A stretch of 64,000 bases of DNA, from positions 486,473 through 550,472 of the forward strand of contig JASBSB010000007.1 in the NCBI GenBank assembly GCA_030149205.1, given 5' to 3'. The stretch is from Candidatus Heimdallarchaeota archaeon. Its GTDB lineage: Archaea; Asgardarchaeota; Heimdallarchaeia; Heimdallarchaeales; Kariarchaeaceae. Numbering within the stretch: the first letter of the stretch is position 1; each line of letters begins with the position of its first letter. A program made the position numbers and the translations under genes. Below are positions 18,481 to 27,453 of the stretch, in pieces. The notes beneath the pieces are model-generated. The model was not told the DNA's origin and searched no databases. It was given only the letters and a program-made list of their open reading frames with translations.

Positions 18481-19965
18481 TCAAGAACAAATCATCTGTG
18501 CAATGGTAGTTTTTCCTCCTATATAAGCACCGGAGTAGGATAATGTATTTGGGTTAATCTTTAAGATAAATCCATCAGAAACCCCATGGATGTCGTTAAT
18601 CATTTTAAATTTAAATACCGATTTTGTGTACCCTGCAACAAAAAAGGTAGCATCTGTAGAACCCACAATGTCAAAATAAGTTATAGGCATTAAGACAAGA
18701 GCAGGTTTTGCTTGCTCGAGACTGACTTTGTTTAGCTCAAGTGCAAAGCTAGAACCACCGTTTTGACCTGTGCCAAAGACAGTGTAATTATTAACTGATT
18801 GAAAATTACTGCCCTGAAGAAGTTCTCCTGAAACCAAGAGATTGTTCTTTGAGAGAGCAATTTTTTTAATTATAGTTTTGATATTTCCTAAGACCTTAAA
18901 CTTAGGGGGATAGTTCTTGTTTTTATAGGATTGTTCAATGTGGTATTTTGCAATAGTTGAGTAATCATGTACCAAAAACACGTCAAAAATTTCATTGTTA
19001 ATAAATCCAACTTCAATTTTTTGCTCAGGATTTAAACTCTGATCTAAAATTCTTGTATCTGAAATAGCAAAACTTGTGAGATTCCAAACCATTGAGATTT
19101 TTAATTGTTCTGAAAATTGAATAACATGTAACCCTTTTGAGATGTTTCCAAGATTGTTAGATGTAAAATTTGAAATAGACCTAATTAAAAGATAAAAATT
19201 TTGATTAAAATGGAAAGCTTTGAAAAAAGATATGGGTAATATTCCTAGATCAATCGAAGTCAGAAAGTAACCGGATTGATCATATAACAGTATAGAGCGA
19301 TTAATTGGCCGGTTTTCAAAATTAAAATCCGGGAGCAGATTAAAAAGAAATATTTGACCATATATCCCAGTTTTTACTCTTAATCTCTGATCCAAAATTG
19401 GCTCTAAGGCCTTTGAAAATAGAATATCTCCCAATTGGTTGATTTTGATTAAATAATCTCGATAATTGGTAGAACTACTATTAGAGCCACCAGTTTGATA
19501 AAAATCACCAGAGATACCAGAGGCTATTAGAATTAAGTTTCCCGACGAGTCTGTCGTAGAATCTATGTAATTAGCATCATTATTTGTTCCACCTAGGGCG
19601 ATAGTCCATTTACTTCTTAAATCTGGTGAAACAAGAGAAATAAAGAGAAAATCAATCGATCTAGTAATATTTGGATTAAATCCAGTATTACTGTAATATG
19701 GTTTAGATAAGGATATTGGATATGTGTCATTCCATTTCAAACCTTGTATGGTTCGAAGAGACCCGATAACAAAATGATTTCCTAATCCATCTCTCTCCAC
19801 ATTTAGAATTTTCTCGTTTTCAAAATATCCAGTAATACTACACCCTCCTAAACCGTTAAATGACATAAGTGCTAGAAAAAAAGAACCTACAATGCCAAGC
19901 AGAAGTAATAAAATAAAGGATAAAGACAGAATAACTGACAATTCAGAATACCTTTTATTTCCCAT
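18481..19965 (-). CDS. Membrane-anchored beta-propeller (SBBP-like) surface protein
   Basis: 494 residues with one N-terminal membrane span (about 10-33) followed by an extracellular beta-rich region. Repeat units such as DSSGNLILIASG and FVAGYTKSVFKFKM...GVSDGFILKINPNTL resemble SBBP beta-propeller repeats. LGGC at about 39-42 is lipobox-like but lies after the hydrophobic stretch, so lipid anchoring is doubtful. A decayed copy of its C-terminal part lies just upstream at 20236-20652. ATG start with TATA-like gtatatttaatt about 27 nt upstream. Function unknown; binding or sensing at the cell surface is a guess. Confidence 0.7.
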   Translation of the reverse strand: MGNKRYSELSVILSLSFILLLLLGIVGSFFLALMSFNGLGGCSITGYFENEKILNVERDGLGNHFVIGSLRTIQGLKWNDTYPISLSKPYYSNTGFNPNITRSIDFLFISLVSPDLRSKWTIALGGTNNDANYIDSTTDSSGNLILIASGISGDFYQTGGSNSSSTNYRDYLIKINQLGDILFSKALEPILDQRLRVKTGIYGQIFLFNLLPDFNFENRPINRSILLYDQSGYFLTSIDLGILPISFFKAFHFNQNFYLLIRSISNFTSNNLGNISKGLHVIQFSEQLKISMVWNLTSFAISDTRILDQSLNPEQKIEVGFINNEIFDVFLVHDYSTIAKYHIEQSYKNKNYPPKFKVLGNIKTIIKKIALSKNNLLVSGELLQGSNFQSVNNYTVFGTGQNGGSSFALELNKVSLEQAKPALVLMPITYFDIVGSTDATFFVAGYTKSVFKFKMINDIHGVSDGFILKINPNTLSYSGAYIGGKTTIAQMICS

Positions 19966-20235
19966 AACCTGTATTTAGCATTAGAGATAATTAAATATAC
20001 TGTTTTCTGATTTAACTCTCTTGACAGAATTGAGACAGCCATAAATGAAAATTATTTATATTTAAGGTAAAGCAGTTTCAATGCTTAATGAGTGCAGAGT
20101 ATCCTATCAGCATTAAACTTATTGGGATAAATTATTTCAATTAATACCTCAAAGATTGTTTTATGTTTTAATGAGAAAACTTCAGCTAGATTTTGAATGA
20201 GTGCTTTCAGATACCAATTTAATTGTTTTTGCTTA

Positions 20236-20652
20236 TTAAAAGCAAATCCCACCCATGGAGAGAGGGGAATTTCCCCCGATATACACCCCAGAATACAACT
20301 GTGAGGCAGGATTGATTAATAAAACAAATCCATCCGATAATCCATGTATTTTGTTTCCCATTGTAAATGAGAATTCAGAGTTGGTGTATCCAGCAACAAG
20401 AAATTGCTCTTTTGATGGTCCCACAATGTCTAAGTACTGAAACTGCATTATGGAAATTGCTGGCATTACTTGTAACAATGAAGACTTATCTAAGCTAAGA
20501 GCAAAAAAATTTTGATAATTTTTAAAGGTGTTATAGAGATAATATTCACCAAAATCTGAATTGTAGAAAATCCTTCCTGAGACCAAAAGTATATTGTTTC
20601 TTAATTTGATTTTATCGATATATAAGTTAAAAAGTAAATATCTAATTTTCAA
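20236..20652 (-). pseudogene. Truncated paralogue of the adjacent propeller protein
   Basis: 138 residues that match the C-terminal 130 or so of the neighbouring 494-residue protein: ILLVSGRIF versus NLLVSGELL, YLDIVGPSKEQFLVAGYTNS versus YFDIVGSTDATFFVAGYTKS, IHGLSDGFVLLINP versus IHGVSDGFILKINP, and YSGVYIGG versus YSGAYIGG. The membrane anchor and the first two thirds are missing, and the only start is a TTG in a poor context. It looks like a tandem duplicate that lost its 5' part. Confidence 0.7.
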
Positions 20653-20793
20653 AAAGATATTATAAATAGTTGTTTTACTTTTGGCGTTTTAAAAAAGTAT
20701 ACGTGTTTCTCCTAAAGGAAAATTCAAATTGTTATATTTGACTTTTCCCAAAGGTATTTATCAACCTTTAAGATATGAATAATGTGAGATAGT

Positions 20794-21672
20794 TTGGATG
20801 AATCAGATTTAGAGATACTACAGATGCTATTTTTCAATTCTAGAATAACAAACAGAGAACTCTCCAGAAAATTGAATATCTCTCCAAGTGCAGTCCATAA
20901 GCGTATCAAAGCAATGGAAACCGAAAAAATTATACAAAGATACATTGCACGACCCTCTATTTTGGCACTAAATTCTATACCTGTAGTCATAATTGGGCGA
21001 TCTTCAGCAACTGATCTTTCTCAGATGATAAAGGATCTAGGGGCCGTGGAACAGGTTTTTGCTGTAGCCATGGGGAGCGCAAATATTATGTATGTGTCTG
21101 TGATGTTAAGATCAATTGCTGAGATGCAAGAGGTAAGCTCCCTTATTGATAAAAAGGGAATGCTCACAGATACATTGGTAGGGATTGTAACAGAGCCTTA
21201 CTCTAAAATTCCAATCTCATTGTCAAAGATGGAGCTGTCTATTATCAAATCATTGAATAAGGATGCAAGAAAATCAGTAAATGAAGTAGCAACAGAGTTA
21301 AATGTTTCTGCAAAAACAATCAAAAGACACCTTATTAAGATGGAGGATGAAAATAAGGTAAACTTTACAATTGAGTGGGCTCCTCTTCATCATGATAGTT
21401 TTATCACAGTGTTTCATATCCATACTGCACAGAATGTAGATGTTAATAAAAAGGTTAAAGAGCTCTATCTAAGGTATAAATCCAACACAATCATATGTGT
21501 TGCATTTAGTAATATTCCTAATTTCATACTCTTTGAAATCTGGAGCAAAAGTCCGAGAATCTCCCAAATAATATTAGAAGAACTTCAAAAGGAGTTTGAA
21601 CAGGTTGTCCCACATGTGCTAATGAACATCCTATGGTTTAGATCTTGGATGGACACTATGTTAGAGAACTAA
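20794..21672 (+). CDS. Lrp/AsnC-type regulator with two HTH motifs
   Basis: 292 residues. An N-terminal AsnC-type HTH (MDESDLEILQMLFFNSRI... about 1-50, with SAVHKRIKAME as recognition helix) is followed by a RAM-like sensing region and then a second HTH (about 145-195: LSIIKSLNKDARKSVNEVA, SAKTIKRHLIKME) and a second RAM-like segment. It probably regulates transcription by binding an amino acid or other small effector. TTG start with an AT-rich box about 25 nt upstream. It converges on the DUF4386 gene (1-nt gap). Confidence 0.8.
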   Translation: MDESDLEILQMLFFNSRITNRELSRKLNISPSAVHKRIKAMETEKIIQRYIARPSILALNSIPVVIIGRSSATDLSQMIKDLGAVEQVFAVAMGSANIMYVSVMLRSIAEMQEVSSLIDKKGMLTDTLVGIVTEPYSKIPISLSKMELSIIKSLNKDARKSVNEVATELNVSAKTIKRHLIKMEDENKVNFTIEWAPLHHDSFITVFHIHTAQNVDVNKKVKELYLRYKSNTIICVAFSNIPNFILFEIWSKSPRISQIILEELQKEFEQVVPHVLMNILWFRSWMDTMLEN

Positions 21673-21673
21673 T

Positions 21674-22360
21674 TTAATTCATAGAAGTAAAGTTTTTGGA
21701 TTTGATGATAAGATAAATCCCCATGCTTAATTCTGCTAAAGAGGCTGGTATCATTGCAATTGGGTACAATATTTGAAGTAGGTCAACAGGTATAAAGAAT
21801 CCTCCAAAAATGGTAATGACATAACTAAAAGACGCTATAATCATAAACCATCCAAGTCCGGAAAAAACTTTGTCTGACTTGATAGATAAGTAACCCAAAA
21901 TAAACAAGTGTGGGATTAAAAACAGATAACCAACAAGAATGCCTAAAATATATGTTTCAACCATAAAGAAAAGCAATGCCAGAAGGCTAAAGGCAGTGGT
22001 AAGGACAAAAAAGATCCTTAGTGTCGACATTGAGATGGTGATTTTTCTATTTACATCTTTGAACAGAGGGAACAGTCCTACAGCGATGAATGTATCTAAA
22101 ACCAAAATAACAAAATAACTCACAATTCCAAAATATAATAATTCTGGGTTCTTTTGAATATTTAGCACAGATAAAGAAATATTTGTTTTAATTATTAATT
22201 TCTCTAAAATCAATAACACAGTTGGTATTGCAATGAAAAACATAAGAATCCAACTTACGCCAACGATTTTTGAGATGGTTGGAACATCACGGCCAAAAAA
22301 CGTGATGTTCTGGGTTTGAAAGGTATGTGTTTTTATTTGAGTTTCCATAAATCTTCCCAA
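21674..22360 (-). CDS. DUF4386-like membrane protein
   Basis: 228 residues with about six membrane spans. The order LDTFIAVGLFPLFKDVNRKI, then LFLIPHLFILGYLSIKS, then GLGWFMIIASFSYVI, then a final span before a short basic tail fits the DUF4386 family. Function unknown. ATG at 22360, with an internal ATG at 22348. Codons about 17-26 carry a perfect 10-bp inverted repeat. Confidence 0.7.
   Translation of the reverse strand: MGRFMETQIKTHTFQTQNITFFGRDVPTISKIVGVSWILMFFIAIPTVLLILEKLIIKTNISLSVLNIQKNPELLYFGIVSYFVILVLDTFIAVGLFPLFKDVNRKITISMSTLRIFFVLTTAFSLLALLFFMVETYILGILVGYLFLIPHLFILGYLSIKSDKVFSGLGWFMIIASFSYVITIFGGFFIPVDLLQILYPIAMIPASLAELSMGIYLIIKSKNFTSMN
22282..22310. repeat. Perfect 10-bp inverted repeat, 9-nt loop
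   Basis: GAACATCACG, nine bases, then CGTGATGTTC. It lies inside the coding sequence near the 5' end of the DUF4386-like gene. It could form a hairpin in the mRNA or be a protein-binding site; chance is also possible. Confidence 0.7.
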
Positions 22361-22679
22361 TATAATTTATTCTGACCATTAATATAAGTGGATGTTTCCC
22401 TAATGGTCAATAAAATGACCTCATTCCCATTAATCCGAGGCATTAAATTCCACCTTTTCAGAGATTTCACCATAATTTCTATAGCAATTCTCAACTTAAA
22501 ACTATAATTGTGTTCTGGCATGGTTAAGAAGATGGATGATTAATGTCCGTTTTGTTTACCCTGTTGGAAATAAAACAGTTGTATTGATCTTAAATTAACT
22601 ATTGAAGATTTTATAACAGAAAGCATTGTATTAGGATAGAAGTCAGAATAATCTTCTTGCTATTCTTTTTCCAAAATAT

Positions 22680-24236
22680 CTAGTCCTTCGCAAGTTCTCG
22701 TTTCAAAATTTTGCCCGTTGCGGTCATTGGTAGTTGATCTTTTATGTATACTCTCCTTGGATACTTGTAAGCAGCCATTTCGTTTTTGCTCCATTGAATA
22801 ATCTCTTCTGGTGTCATTGTTTCACCCTGTTGAAGAATCACGTATGCAGCCACTTCTTCTCCATATTTATCATCCTTCTCACCCACAACAGCTGCAAGTG
22901 AGATTTTTGGATGAGTTATGAGTACTTCCTCCACCTCTCTTGGGTACACATTAAATCCTCCTCTAATGATCATATCCTTTAATCTATCTACAATGTAAAA
23001 ATATCCCTTCTCATCGCATCTTCCAAGATCGCCAGAGTGGAACCAGCCATCTTTGAATGCCTCTTTTGTTGCTTCTTCTTTTTTGTAATACCCTTTCATT
23101 ATGTTATGCCCTCGTATCACAATCTCTCCCACCTCGTTTGGGGGTAATTCTTTCCCTTCACCATTAACAATCTTCATTTCAACTCCCATCAATGGAACAC
23201 CTATTGAACCAGCCACTCGTTCTAGATCCATCCTTGAGAAGCTGGCAACTGGTGAGGTTTCTGAGAGCCCATATCCCTCAAGAATTGGGATTTTATATTT
23301 CTCCTCAAATTTTTTCATTACCTCTACAGGCATAGCAGACCCTCCAGATACTCCCAATCTGAAGGATTTAGTGATTTTTTCTGTGTCCAAACCTGGAACA
23401 TCAGTATTTAGCATTGCCCAATACATTGTTGGCACACCAGCAAAAAAGGTGATTCCTTCCTTCTCGAAGAGTTTTAGAGCCTCAACAGGATCAAATTTAG
23501 GTAGAAGGACGAGAGTCGCTCCATAGAAGAATCCAGCGTTCATCTGAACAGTCTGCCCAAATGAATGAAAGAGTGGAAGGGTCACTAAATGCACATCATT
23601 TGACGTAGCACTGAATAATCCCATACACTCCATCGCGTTCAAGTAAATATTGTAATGGCTGAGTTCTGCTCCCTTTGGTTGTCCTGTTGTTCCAGAGGTA
23701 TAAAGTATTACAGCAGTATCGAAGGGTTCAGTATCTACTGAAGAATATGCGGGAGATTGACCTTGCATCAACATATCAAGGGTCTCTACACCCTCAATTG
23801 GAGATTGCATACCAGGTGGTGTTATAATCCAAAAGTTTTCACATGTATCAACCTCTTTAAAGCCAGCGTATCCCTCTTGTGCCATTGGAAGCACTTCTGT
23901 CCCTATGAAGCAGAAATATGCCTTAGCTTCTGAGTCTTTCAGGTGATAGGCCACCTCTCTTCTTTTGAAAAGTACATTTAGAGGTACGACAGTTGCACCT
24001 GTCTTTAAAATTGCATAATAAACCATTGGGAAATATGGGAGGTTTAGACATGATAGCGCAATTTTATCACCTTTCCCAAATCCTTTGGCTTGTAAAGCAT
24101 TTGCAATCATGTTTGACACAGCATTTAATTTTGCATATGACATTCTTGTCTCTCCAAAAACAACCGCTGTTTTTTGAGGGTAGTCTCTGGCAGATTGTTC
24201 TAATACCATCGCTAAATTTAACTTATTAACTGACAT
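22680..24236 (-). CDS. Long-chain-fatty-acid--CoA ligase family (AMP-binding)
   Basis: 518 residues of the acyl-adenylate superfamily: ILYTSGTTGQPKGAELSH (P-loop), GYGLSETSP, GWFHSGDLGRCDEKGYFYIVDRLKDMI (quoted in parts), GGFNVYPREVEE and the C-terminal lysine motif TGKILKRELAK. It activates a carboxylic acid, most likely medium or long-chain fatty acid or aromatic acid, to its CoA ester. ATG start; TATA-like gtataaaagta about 25 nt upstream. No beta-oxidation genes are adjacent. Confidence 0.88.
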   Translation of the reverse strand: MSVNKLNLAMVLEQSARDYPQKTAVVFGETRMSYAKLNAVSNMIANALQAKGFGKGDKIALSCLNLPYFPMVYYAILKTGATVVPLNVLFKRREVAYHLKDSEAKAYFCFIGTEVLPMAQEGYAGFKEVDTCENFWIITPPGMQSPIEGVETLDMLMQGQSPAYSSVDTEPFDTAVILYTSGTTGQPKGAELSHYNIYLNAMECMGLFSATSNDVHLVTLPLFHSFGQTVQMNAGFFYGATLVLLPKFDPVEALKLFEKEGITFFAGVPTMYWAMLNTDVPGLDTEKITKSFRLGVSGGSAMPVEVMKKFEEKYKIPILEGYGLSETSPVASFSRMDLERVAGSIGVPLMGVEMKIVNGEGKELPPNEVGEIVIRGHNIMKGYYKKEEATKEAFKDGWFHSGDLGRCDEKGYFYIVDRLKDMIIRGGFNVYPREVEEVLITHPKISLAAVVGEKDDKYGEEVAAYVILQQGETMTPEEIIQWSKNEMAAYKYPRRVYIKDQLPMTATGKILKRELAKD

Positions 24237-24320
24237 GAACGATGATAACCTCGTGTACTTTTATACTTGTTTGGTGGCTTATCTCCAATTAACAAAAATC
24301 TTAAGAAAAATTAGGAAATT

Positions 24321-24584
24321 CTAGTCATCTAGGTCATTACTTGAAAATCCTTTTCTGTTTCCAAATATCAGATCTAGGAAAGAGTCACATTGACTACATG
24401 AGAGAACGTACACAGGAATTGGTTGTTGAAATTCCTTAGCTCTCTCAAACAAGCCTTGGAAAAACTTAGGCATGAATTGTAATGTACGATCCATGATTTC
24501 ATAAAATGAATCGTCTATTTGCGAAATGTATTGAGCTGACAATTTTATTCTAAGAGTTGATTTACAGTGGGGACATATGGTCAT
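24321..24584 (-). CDS. Small zinc-ribbon protein
   Basis: 87 residues with two CxxC knuckles, C4-P-H-C7 and C63-S-Q-C66, separated by a helical insert, then an acidic tail. This is a one-zinc ribbon with a long loop. ATG start with GGAG 8 nt upstream. Function unknown. Confidence 0.7.
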   Translation of the reverse strand: MTICPHCKSTLRIKLSAQYISQIDDSFYEIMDRTLQFMPKFFQGLFERAKEFQQPIPVYVLSCSQCDSFLDLIFGNRKGFSSNDLDD

Positions 24585-24654
24585 GTCGTCATCTCCAATT
24601 TATTTCTAAAATAACTTTTCTACTATTAAATCACTATAAGTTAAATTTCATTAT

Positions 24655-25320
24655 TTATCGTCTGCTTATCTTCAATAGCTCATGCTCTTTGGAGAGCAGG
24701 TCTCCCTCATTATTGTAGTGACTTAAATCATTTATAGTCTTGATGTAATTGGTTCCATCCTCCATTGTACTTAGTATACTAAGACTGCAATTATCTATTC
24801 TAATATCAAGCTTAGACTTTTGCTCATCAGTTAAGCCTAGCCAATTGTGAATAATTGACACACTTGTCTGTGAGTGTGAAACTATGATTCCCGTCTCTTC
24901 ATTTCTATCTTTGAGCGTTTCCATGAACTTAATAATCCTTCTATCAAACTCTCTCCAGGTCTCAGATGCTGGATATGGTCTCCAATCCAAAATAGGGTGT
25001 GATTTAATTGCCTTGATCTTTAGTGCATCCTCTCTGGACATATCTTCTGCAACTCCTTGAGAAATCTCTCTAAGTAAGGGTTCATACACCAAAGGAACCT
25101 GCAACCTGTTCATTATGATCTCTGCTGTTTGTGCAGATCTTTTAATATCACTGGAAAGAATAACTGCATCATTTGAAACTATATCTGATAATCTTTTTGC
25201 TAGGTGCTGTGCCTGTTTAATTCCAAGCTCTGTTAGCTCAGCATCACTCCATCCTCCCACGAAGCTTTCTGCCTGATGTCTGCCTTCACCATGTCTGATT
25301 AAAATCAGATTTCTTAACAC
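24655..25320 (-). CDS. Histidine phosphatase family protein (phosphoglycerate-mutase-like)
   Basis: 221 residues. The catalytic RHG (R9-H10-G11) opens the protein, LTELGIKQAQHLAKRL and SDIKRSAQTAEII follow, and the second catalytic histidine is in IIVSHSQTS. This suits a broad phosphomonoesterase rather than a glycolytic mutase, but the substrate is not known. GTG start at 25320. Confidence 0.85.
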   Translation of the reverse strand: MLRNLILIRHGEGRHQAESFVGGWSDAELTELGIKQAQHLAKRLSDIVSNDAVILSSDIKRSAQTAEIIMNRLQVPLVYEPLLREISQGVAEDMSREDALKIKAIKSHPILDWRPYPASETWREFDRRIIKFMETLKDRNEETGIIVSHSQTSVSIIHNWLGLTDEQKSKLDIRIDNCSLSILSTMEDGTNYIKTINDLSHYNNEGDLLSKEHELLKISRR

Positions 25321-25569
25321 AATTCTTCAAACATTCTTTGATTGAAAACAATTATCAAAGAGGTTATCTCTATATGCTTTCATCCCAAATAGGTTTAATT
25401 ACGAGTTTAATTCTATGAAAATGAAAAACTGAGAATAAACATTTTTGTATGATATTCAATTCACCTTGTTCCTGTATGCCCTATATTATTTCGTCTTTAA
25501 ACCCTAGGGCATTCTTTTTAGGTTCCCGAATTTTTTGAAGAAATAACAGTAGTCGTTTAATTGTTGTTG

Positions 25570-26154
25570 TTACTTTCCTGAATATTCCAAAGTCTCTTCA
25601 ACCCTTTTAGCAATATCTTCCCCGTAAATTTTCCTGATGAAATAGATAGTTAGGTCAATTCCAGCTGTTATCCCTCCTGCAGTTATAAGCGTCTCATTGT
25701 CAAGATATCTCTTGTCTGAAATCAATGTTATTTGTGGAAACCGATCTCTAAATTCTTGATGTCTGCTGTGGTGTGTTGTCATTGGAAAATCGTTGTATAG
25801 ACCAGATGTTGCTGCAACAAAGGATCCCGTACAAACAGTCAACACAGTTTCAATTGACTCGTGATTGGCTTTAAGAAAATCTATTTCCACAGACTTCTTT
25901 TTTAGCTGTCTAGCCCCCGCACCGCCAGGAATTATCAGATGTGTATATTTTATGTTATCTGAGAACTGTTTGTCTGGGATAACTTTCATCCCTCCAAAAC
26001 ATCGAACTGGTGACATGTTTTTTGCAACCAAATAAACCTCGAACAGCTTCTTTCCAGTTTCATCATTGGCAACAATTAATGTTTCATATGGGCCAACAAA
26101 GTCTAATGGTTCAACATCATCAAAGAGCAAGATTCCTACAATAGGGATATCCAT
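25570..26154 (-). CDS. DJ-1/PfpI family protein (isonitrile hydratase-like)
   Basis: 194 residues with the DJ-1/PfpI alpha/beta fold: conserved acidic residue in FDDVEPLDFVGP (E15), HLIIPGGAGARQL, and the nucleophile elbow TVCTGSF (C108). TTHHSRH and ITAGGITAGIDLTIYFI match the branch of isonitrile hydratase and the sensor domains of GlxA-like regulators. No HTH domain is attached. Possible hydratase, glyoxalase or amidotransferase; not decided. Confidence 0.82.
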   Translation of the reverse strand: MDIPIVGILLFDDVEPLDFVGPYETLIVANDETGKKLFEVYLVAKNMSPVRCFGGMKVIPDKQFSDNIKYTHLIIPGGAGARQLKKKSVEIDFLKANHESIETVLTVCTGSFVAATSGLYNDFPMTTHHSRHQEFRDRFPQITLISDKRYLDNETLITAGGITAGIDLTIYFIRKIYGEDIAKRVEETLEYSGK

Positions 26155-26650
26155 AAAGCTGTTTTCTGTGAGGTCATATTAATTTATCTACTCACAGTAC
26201 CCTGATTTAATAAAATTGTCAATAGACAATCCAGTATTATGTTCTCTGAACCACTCCTCAATAATTTTTATATTCCTAAATTATTTTCTGAGTTCACTAA
26301 CATTGAGTGTTTTTTGAGAGATGAGGAAAATCCAACCCGTATTTGATTATATCATTTTTCTCTATTGGTAGATATTCAATTTATTCTTAATTTGATTGAA
26401 AAACTAATATAAAGTGTTTGTACCTTGATTGAAATGAATTTTCTAACTTTATTCCTTTAGGAAAATAACAAATAAACAATTCAAACCCTTTAATTCTCTT
26501 GTTTAGTTAACCAATCTACCTTATTTTAAAGCAGTTATGAGTAAAGTTCAGAGTACTTAACAGCAAATCGATCAGACCTGAGATGAAAATTGTAGAAATC
26601 AGTATTTCCCCCTTGAAAATTTAGTAAAAATTCACAATTTCAATGAATAT
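26155..26650. other. Long AT-rich intergenic region
   Basis: About 500 bases without a convincing gene between divergent units. It holds a short palindrome ATTGTC-AATA-GACAAT at 26215-26230, about 60 nt upstream of the DJ-1 family gene, and the TATA box of the AbrB/VapC pair at its right end. I see no tRNA or other RNA gene. Confidence 0.55.
26215..26230. promoter_or_regulatory. Possible operator palindrome
   Basis: ATTGTC, four bases, GACAAT: 6-bp arms upstream of the DJ-1 family gene. Short enough to be chance. Confidence 0.2.
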
Positions 26651-26659
26651 TTAAATATA
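26651..26659 (+). promoter_or_regulatory. TATA box of the AbrB/VapC pair
   Basis: ttaaatata, centred about 27 nt upstream of the ATG at 26683; leaderless mRNA expected. Confidence 0.55.
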
Positions 26660-26682
26660 GCATTGAAAATATATATTATTCA

Positions 26683-26919
26683 ATGGCTACCGCTACACTC
26701 ACAAAGAATGGTATGATAAATCTCCCCATTGAAATACGAAAAAAACTTAAGTTAAAGTCTGGTGATAAAATTACCTTTATCGACACTGATGATGGTATTC
26801 TTATATTACCACTACTAAAATTGTCTGACTTGGTCGATCCTAAAAATAAAGAAATCACGATTCAAATGGTAAAGGAACTTACTGCAGAACATAAATTAGA
26901 TGCAGCTAAAGGGAGATGA
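26683..26919 (+). CDS. AbrB/MazE-family (SpoVT-AbrB) antitoxin
   Basis: 78 residues. The N-terminal swapped-hairpin DNA-binding domain is clear (LTKNGMINLPIEIRKKLKLKSGDKI), followed by a short toxin-binding tail. The next gene overlaps by 20 nt and encodes a PIN toxin, so this is the antitoxin, which should also repress its own promoter. Confidence 0.85.
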   Translation: MATATLTKNGMINLPIEIRKKLKLKSGDKITFIDTDDGILILPLLKLSDLVDPKNKEITIQMVKELTAEHKLDAAKGR

Positions 26920-27319
26920 TTTAATAAAGTCTTATGTACTTGACACTGGAACGATCTTTCTTTACTTTATTGATCATCAAGCCGTGTCTTTAATCATTAA
27001 CGAAATTGAATCAAAGAGCTCAAAAGGATATATACCGCAATTGGTATTCTGTGAAATTTTTTACAAAACCCAACAAAAATTTGGTAAAAGCACTGCCTAC
27101 CTTAGAAGTAAAATTATAAGAGAATCTTCGATTAATGAATATATCTTAAATGAAAAAGATACGTATAGGGTCGGGGAGGCAAAATCGAAATATCCCTTTC
27201 TTTCTATTATTGATGCAGTTATCTTTGCTACAGCAATAGCAACTAAATCTACACTTGTTACAACAGACAGCGATTTCTTAAAAATAAAAGGATTGAAAGT
27301 TAAAAAGATTAAATTCTAG
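26900..27319 (+). CDS. vapC: PIN-domain ribonuclease toxin (VapC family)
   Basis: 139 residues. The acidic metal site is complete: D15 (VLDTG), E52 (FCEIF), D105 (IIDAVIFA) and D123/D125 (TTDSDF). VapC enzymes cleave RNA, often tRNA or rRNA; the target here is unknown. It overlaps the AbrB-type antitoxin gene in a different frame, so the two are translationally linked. The ATG at 26900 gives a slightly long N terminus; no better start is in frame. Confidence 0.87.
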   Translation: MQLKGDDLIKSYVLDTGTIFLYFIDHQAVSLIINEIESKSSKGYIPQLVFCEIFYKTQQKFGKSTAYLRSKIIRESSINEYILNEKDTYRVGEAKSKYPFLSIIDAVIFATAIATKSTLVTTDSDFLKIKGLKVKKIKF

Positions 27320-27453
27320 GGTTCAGAAATGAATACAATGGGATAAAGAAAGTGGAAATCCAGTATTTTTCTATTCATATTTCGGGTACTCATTTAAAGA
27401 TTCGTCATTTCCTCACCCGATAGCTTTTTGAGAGACTAAGTTAAGCTTAATCA

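Noticed and set aside
22333..22521. 62-codon leftward open frame before the DUF4386 gene
   Set aside because: It overlaps the start of the better-supported gene, has no clear promoter at the right distance and no recognisable product.
26900..27319. AbrB/VapC pair as part of a larger defence island
   Set aside because: Flanking genes are ordinary metabolic enzymes; no nuclease, helicase, transposase or integrase is nearby.
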